The notes below the pieces were generated by a model. The model searched no databases, had not been told where the DNA came from, and saw nothing but the letters and a program-made list of their open reading frames with translations. Source: Liquidambar formosana (taxonomy: Eukaryota > Streptophyta > Magnoliopsida > Saxifragales > Altingiaceae). Taken from it: DNA of 64,000 nt. Within the stretch, counting starts at the first letter, position 1; each line of letters opens with the position of its first letter. Location: NCBI GenBank assembly GCA_039720395.1, contig CM077833.1, positions 22,404,271 through 22,468,270 of the forward strand, given 5' to 3'. The translations under genes and the position numbers were made by a program. Of the stretch, positions 59,196 to 64,000 are shown in pieces.

Positions 59196-59537
59196 CTCAT
59201 TTTACTTGATTTTTATAAGCCGTGTTGCAGGTACATAGAAGTTTTTCTCTCGTGAGATTAGGTGGATCCTGTCATTTGCTTTGACACGCGCAGCTTCTAG
59301 CTCACATAGTCTCATTTTACTTGATTTTTATTGACCTTGTCGTAGGTACATAAAAGTTTTTCTCTCGTGAGATTAGGTGAACCCTGTCATTTACTCTGAC
59401 ACAAGGTGCTCACACAATCTCATTTTACTTGATTTTTATTGGCCGTGTCGCAGGTACATAAAAGTTTTTCTCTCGTGAGATTAGGTGGACCCTGTCATTT
59501 GCTCTTGACACGCGCGCTTCTAGCTCAGTTACATGGA
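59196..59537 (+). repeat. Triplicated promoter unit of nitrate reductase
   Basis: Three head-to-tail copies, 59196-59310, 59311-59418 and 59419-about 59537, each start CTCATTTTACTTGATTTTTA. Each contains CAGGTACATA-type words, AGTTTTTCTCTCGTGAGATT, AGGTGGACCCTGTCATTTG-type words and GACACGCGC. A partial unit (TTACTTGATTTTTATTAG) precedes them at about 59159. The array ends about 10 bases before the TATA box of the nitrate reductase gene. Any cis-element content is inference. Confidence 0.9.
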
Positions 59538-59547
59538 AGACTCACTC

Positions 59548-59556
59548 CTATATATC
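59548..59556 (+). promoter_or_regulatory. TATA box of nitrate reductase
   Basis: CTATATATC about 145 bases upstream of the ATG at 59694. It predicts a leader of roughly 110 bases and lies directly after the triplicated unit. Confidence 0.6.
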
Positions 59557-59693
59557 TCCACTCCACTCATTTACTTTTTTCCAGGTGCAGCGTTAGAACC
59601 GTAGAACCTCTGAGATTATTAAAATCCTAGACCCAGAAACAGAGGAAACAAAGTCATCCCTTTCTAATTTCTATTCACCTCACTCACTCTTCA

Positions 59694-62600
59694 ATGGCCG
59701 CCTCCGTCGAGAAACGTCAGTACAACCACCTTAAACCCGGACTAAACGGCGCCGTTCGCGGCCACAACCCCACTCAGAACCACCGGTCCGACTCAGCGGT
59801 TCGCGGCTACAATTTCCCTTCAAACCCACCCAACAAATCGGTTGTAGCGGAAGAATATTCGTCAAGCGAAGAAGAAGAAGAAGAAGACAAAAACAATTGG
59901 AACGATTTGATACGGAAAGGGAAAAGCGAATTGGAGCCATCGATCTTGGACCATAGAGACGAGGGAACGGCTGACAGTTGGATCGAGCGTAATCCGAAGT
60001 TGATCCGTCTCACAGGGAAACACCCTTTCAACTCGGAGCCACCTTTGAGTCGGCTCATGCACCACGGCTTCATCACGCCGGTTCCACTCCACTACGTCCG
60101 CAACCACGGCCACGTGCCGAAGGGCACGTGGGAGGACTGGACCTGTCGAGGTCTGCGGCCTCGTGAAACGACCCCAAAGATTCACCATGGACCAACTCGT
60201 CACTGAGTTCGTGACTCGCGAGTTCCCTGTCACACTCGTGTGCGCGGGCAACAGGCGCAAAGAGCAGAACATGGTGAAGCAAACCATCGGCTTCAATTGG
60301 GGCGCCGCTGGGGTGTCCACTTCGGTGTGGCGCGGCGTACGGTTGCGCGATGTGCTCATGCGATGCGGCATTTTCAGCCGTCGTAAAGGGGCTCTCAACG
60401 TTTGCTTCGAAGGCGCCGAAGATCTGCCCGGTGGAGGTGGGTCCAAGTACGCCACCAGCATAAGGAAGGAAGTCGCGATGGATGCTTCGCGAGATATCAT
60501 ATTAGCTTACATGCAGAACGGCGAGCGTCTATTGCCGGATCACGGATTTCCGGTCAGGATGATCATACCGGGATTCATTGGTGGGCGTATGGTAAAATGG
60601 CTCAAGCGTATCATAGTGACTACGGAGCAATCAGACAATTATTACCATTATAAGGACAACAGGGTCCTCCCATCCCACGTGGACGCTGAGCTGGCAAATG
60701 CAGAAGGTATCTATCACTGTGTAAAGCCCATTTGTCATGGATTTGTTTTTTTCCTCTCATTTTAAAAAAAAAAAAAAAAAAAATCAATAATTAATTTCAC
60801 TGCTTACCTAACCGGACAAAGCTCGCGTCTCACGTATGATGACGTGTGTGTAGCTTGGTGGTATAAGCCGGAGTACATCATCAACGAGCTGAACGTAAAC
60901 TCGGTGATGACGACACCGTGTCACGAGGAGATACTGCCAATGAACTCGTGGACGACTCATAGACCATACACTTTGAGGGGCTACGCATATTCCGGTTAGT
61001 TGCAGCATTTTTTTTTTTTTTAAATGAAGAATATAAAACTCTGGTGGAATCTTTTGGGTTACCATTTTCCTACATACAAACCTAGTTGTTAATATGTACG
61101 AGGTAGTGGTCTGGTGCATGCGTGTCCCCACGAGTCTTAAGAGCATTGGGGGCTAAAGTTGAGTTTTGATTTTAATCTGACGGTAAATGATTGGTAGTGA
61201 CATCTTGTAGTTTGGATCGGGATGCATATATAGGAAAATTGTATTTTTTTTTTTAAATTGAAAAATATTAATGGGCATGTGGATTGGGTAGTGCATCAAC
61301 CTCATGACAATTGCCGTTTAATAGTTTAAGATTTTCCAAAACTCACATTAATTTGCTACTTCTATTTTTTTTTTTTCCCTCCCCTTTTTGGGGGTTAAAT
61401 GAAGAGCAAGAAATCCTAAATCTTATCCCATAACGTCAAGCTTGCAAGGAATTCATTTGTTATCGTGTTAATGTAGTAGCACAAACAACCAATAAAAATT
61501 CAACAAAAAATATATGTAGGTCAAAGTTTGGAAAAGAAAAATATATATTAAGCAAAAAATAAGATGTTGTGGCTAAAGTATGTATCACTTGGGACTATTT
61601 TGAATCTAAATATGTTGATGATATGGTAGTTTAATAATATTTACTTCATTTGTTAAGTGCGTGTTGAGTGATTTTGGATTCAAACTTATGAAAGAATATT
61701 AATACTCATTTTTTAAAATTTAAGGGAGTTAAAGTTGTGGATCGATTCTATCCATTGTAATATTAATACTCTATTTTAAAAAAATAAAAATAAAGATAAA
61801 ATAAAATTTAAAAAAAAACTCCAAATCTTAATGGGAGTAGAATTGGGATACCCACATTTGGCTCCCAAATGATATTTTTTCTACCAATTATTGAAAGTTT
61901 GATATTTGAAAAATATTGGATGGAATTTTTTTTTCTTCATTTCTTGACTTGTGGTGTCACTTTAGGCCTTTAGCTTAATGAGTAGCAAGGTAGTGTCGAA
62001 GTTCTTCTCCATGCTTGCATCAGCATCATTGTGTTATGACAGATTCCTGATGTTGATCTCAAATTGCTTGATGGCTACTCTGATGCAACTGCATAATGTC
62101 CATTAATTAAGTAATGAATCCTTTTTCCCTTTTGGGGTGTACAATTAGTTCATCCCCTATAGTCTGAAGCAAGAACCCTCAAAACTAGATAATGCCCCTC
62201 CACTAATTGTGGTTACAATTTGCTCAACATTTCCTCATTTAGATGAGTCGGGCAATGCAAGTTATCTTCTTGTTTTACGTGAGAAATGCTTCTTGAAGGA
62301 GAGTGTTTTGCACTCTCTTAATCAAAAGCATTGTTTCCTACACAAGCGAGTCTGGATTTGATGCTATCCACATCCAAGGGTTGTCAGTCGTACTGTATTC
62401 AACTTTGCACAGCATCAAATCCGAACTCCATAGAAACTGGTACTTGTGCTTGAATCAAGTAACTAATTTGTGTGTCTAATAATGGTAGGAGGTGGAAACA
62501 AAGTGACAAGGGTGGAGGTGACGGTGGATGGAGGAGAGACCTGGAAGGTGTGCACATTGGACCAGCCGGAGAAGCCCAACAGATACGGCAGGTACTGGTG

Positions 62601-62721
62601 CTGGTGCTTCTGGTCGCTGGAGGTGGAGGTGGTGGACCTACTTGGAGCCAAAGAGATTGCGGTTCGAGCCTGGGACGAGACCCTCAATACCCAACCAGAG
62701 AAGCTTATCTGGAATCTCATG
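59694..62721 (+). CDS. NIA: Nitrate reductase, 5' part, frameshifted
   Basis: Cytosolic enzyme reducing nitrate to nitrite with NADH, the first step of nitrate assimilation. Three exons are in the window: 59694-60706, 60854-60994 and 62489-62721, 462 codons after discounting one extra base. The N-terminus [10 protein letters not shown], an acidic stretch ([10 protein letters not shown]), [16 protein letters not shown] and [14 protein letters not shown] are classic plant NIA. The molybdenum domain carries VCAGNRR, whose Cys is the cofactor ligand, then GGGGSKY and [22 protein letters not shown]. The dimer domain begins near [11 protein letters not shown] and the last visible residues are LIWNLM. 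Intron positions (after ANAE, within AYSGGG, after IWNLM) match known plant NIA genes. An extra T at about 60144 breaks the frame after WEDWT; the next frame resumes with [16 protein letters not shown] sequence. Hinge, cytochrome b5, FAD and NADH domains lie beyond the window or are missing. Confidence 0.92.
60995..62488 (+). other. Nitrate reductase intron 2
   Basis: 1.49-kb GT-AG intron, AT-rich with several T/A tracts. No transposon ends or coding fragments recognised. Confidence 0.8.
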
Positions 62722-64000
62722 GTAATGTCCCTATTCCCCAATCGGCTTCCAACGTGTGTCATTAATGTTACCCTTGTGCTTTTTCATAGTTTAATTAATG
62801 TGGTCCACTCACTTCCTGTGGTGACTATAAGTTGTGCCACTCCATGCCACACGTTTGGTCAGTGGGAAGGTACCATGGGTCCTCCCTGCCTAACCTAATG
62901 AAATCTTGCCTTGCGAAAAGGGTAAAATGGAAATCACATATTGATCCATTCATCAAAAGAGTGGGATTTGCATTTTATTAGGTCACGGATTACAATATGG
63001 GTTAAGAAGTTTGGTCATATAGTATTCGGAAAAGAATTACTAATTCACCTGACAAATCAGGTGAAAGTTATATACACATATTTATTATTTTTAAATACGA
63101 ATGAGATAATAACATTATACTTAATCTTTAGAATTAAGACACACGGACAAATGATTTTAAATATTTTTTTTATACACATGTGTTCGTATGTCTACGTGAA
63201 CATCATTTGTCATTATAAAATATGACGACCGAGTTTCACAAAAGCATTTTTTTTTTTTTTATGCTATTTCTTTTTTCTTTCTTTTTGACCATAATTGAGC
63301 AGCTTTATACCTAACCTGATCACGAGGGCTTCTAGCTACCGCTACTTTAATGCGGTTGAATTGCCAATTTCCTTAGAGGCCTATTTTGTTTTGACCTAAT
63401 TGTTAAAACATTTTCTGAACAGAATACATTATTTCAAGGCAAGGAGCCAAGGAGCTATTTATTTCCCCATACTTAGAGACAAGACGTGATAAATTTTCAC
63501 AATACTTCGTAATAATGTGTCCGTCAATTCAACATAAAAGAAGCTTTCACGTTCTTCAAGAAGTATGCTTGAGGTGATCGAAAAGAAAAATGCATTATGA
63601 TAAAACACTTAAAAGGACCCTCTGGCCCCTGGCATCCAAGTTCACAAATGTTAGAAAGGTCCATGTAGGATTATCAAAAACAGTAGAGCTATCCTCTAAG
63701 TCAAGCCCTTTCTTGGCCAACCCTTCAGCACATTGGATGGTTTTCCCTGTTGGCTGTAGCAGCGCACAGAATTAATGCACGAAGTTGGTGAAGAACATAT
63801 AGTAAGATTTAAATGGCAGAAAAAGATTCATACAGTTGCTAAAGTCAACATAAACGAAGCTTTAAAATTCTCTTCTGCCGCTTTGTATTTAATATGGTAC
63901 AAATTTTTTATTTTATTTTTTATTTTGGGGGGCGTGCCCAGTCAACATTGAATGCTAAGCTCACCATATTCGAGTTTTATTTTTATTTTTAAATTTTTAA
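62722..64000 (+). other. Start of nitrate reductase intron 3 to window end
   Basis: Follows the donor ATG/GTAATG. No exon 4 (which would begin with a GMMNNCWF-like sequence) appears before position 64000. AT-rich with a T tract at about 63248-63260. Either the intron exceeds 1.28 kb or the gene is truncated. Confidence 0.6.

Noticed and set aside
59862..60500. 212-codon open frame on the minus strand opposite nitrate reductase exon 1
   Set aside because: It mirrors a GC-rich conserved coding exon. Its peptide shows no family features, while the + strand matches nitrate reductase throughout.
1..64000. CRISPR array, operon, phage or plasmid features
   Set aside because: No regularly spaced short repeats and no bacterial-type gene packing; every supported gene is split or spaced as in plants.

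Overview
The window is nuclear DNA of a flowering plant, most likely a eudicot. It is AT-rich, its genes are split by GT-AG introns, TATA boxes and AATAAA-type signals are present, and it carries many small plant transposons. Six protein-coding loci can be supported, with about 40 kb of intergenic or intronic DNA between and inside them. I see no rRNA, tRNA, CRISPR array or bacterial-type operon.

Layout, left to right. (1) 1-6 kb: intergenic DNA with foldback and inverted-repeat MITEs, a cytochrome P450 relic and a SINE. (2) 6.1-7.7 kb (+): a two-exon secreted GH17 beta-1,3-glucanase. Hairpin MITEs and relics of a second GH17 copy follow it. (3) 11.4-18.3 kb (-): a five-exon gene whose protein resembles animal vasculin (GPBP1) at both ends. 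(4) 19.4-23.9 kb: intergenic, with an hAT MITE and a 590-bp terminal-inverted-repeat element, both with target-site duplications. (5) 24.4-36.9 kb (+): an intact eight-exon MEKK1-type MAPKKK. Its introns hold two LINE pieces, an LTR-plus-primer-binding-site relic, a SINE, a Stowaway MITE and a tandem duplication. (6) 39.3-44.5 kb (+): a DUF1644 zinc-finger gene with a 3.9-kb intron in its 5' UTR. (7) 47.6-48.2 kb (-): a two-exon gene for a 153-residue basic protein I do not recognise. (8) 52.5-53.6 kb: a long inverted-repeat element with a second MITE nested in one arm. (9) 56-58.5 kb: a Tourist-like MITE and a short retroelement with two LTRs. (10) 59.7 kb to the end (+): the 5' part of a nitrate reductase gene (molybdenum domain). 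Three tandem copies of a unit of about 110 bp lie just upstream, and the rest of the gene is beyond the window.

The genes do not form a pathway. GH17 (wall and defence), MEKK1 (immune and stress signalling), DUF1644 (linked to stress in rice) and nitrate reductase (nitrogen assimilation) are ordinary single plant genes that happen to be neighbours.

The most striking observation cuts across loci. Three of the six genes (vasculin-like, DUF1644, nitrate reductase) are each broken by one extra base in otherwise clean coding sequence, and in each case the extra base reads as T on the coding strand. This points to residual assembly or base-calling errors, or to a shared artefact, more than to three separate pseudogenes. 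Other items worth a look are the tandem repeats in the nitrate reductase promoter, the nested inverted-repeat element that keeps its own empty target site, and a SINE whose 3' tail matches that of a nearby LINE.
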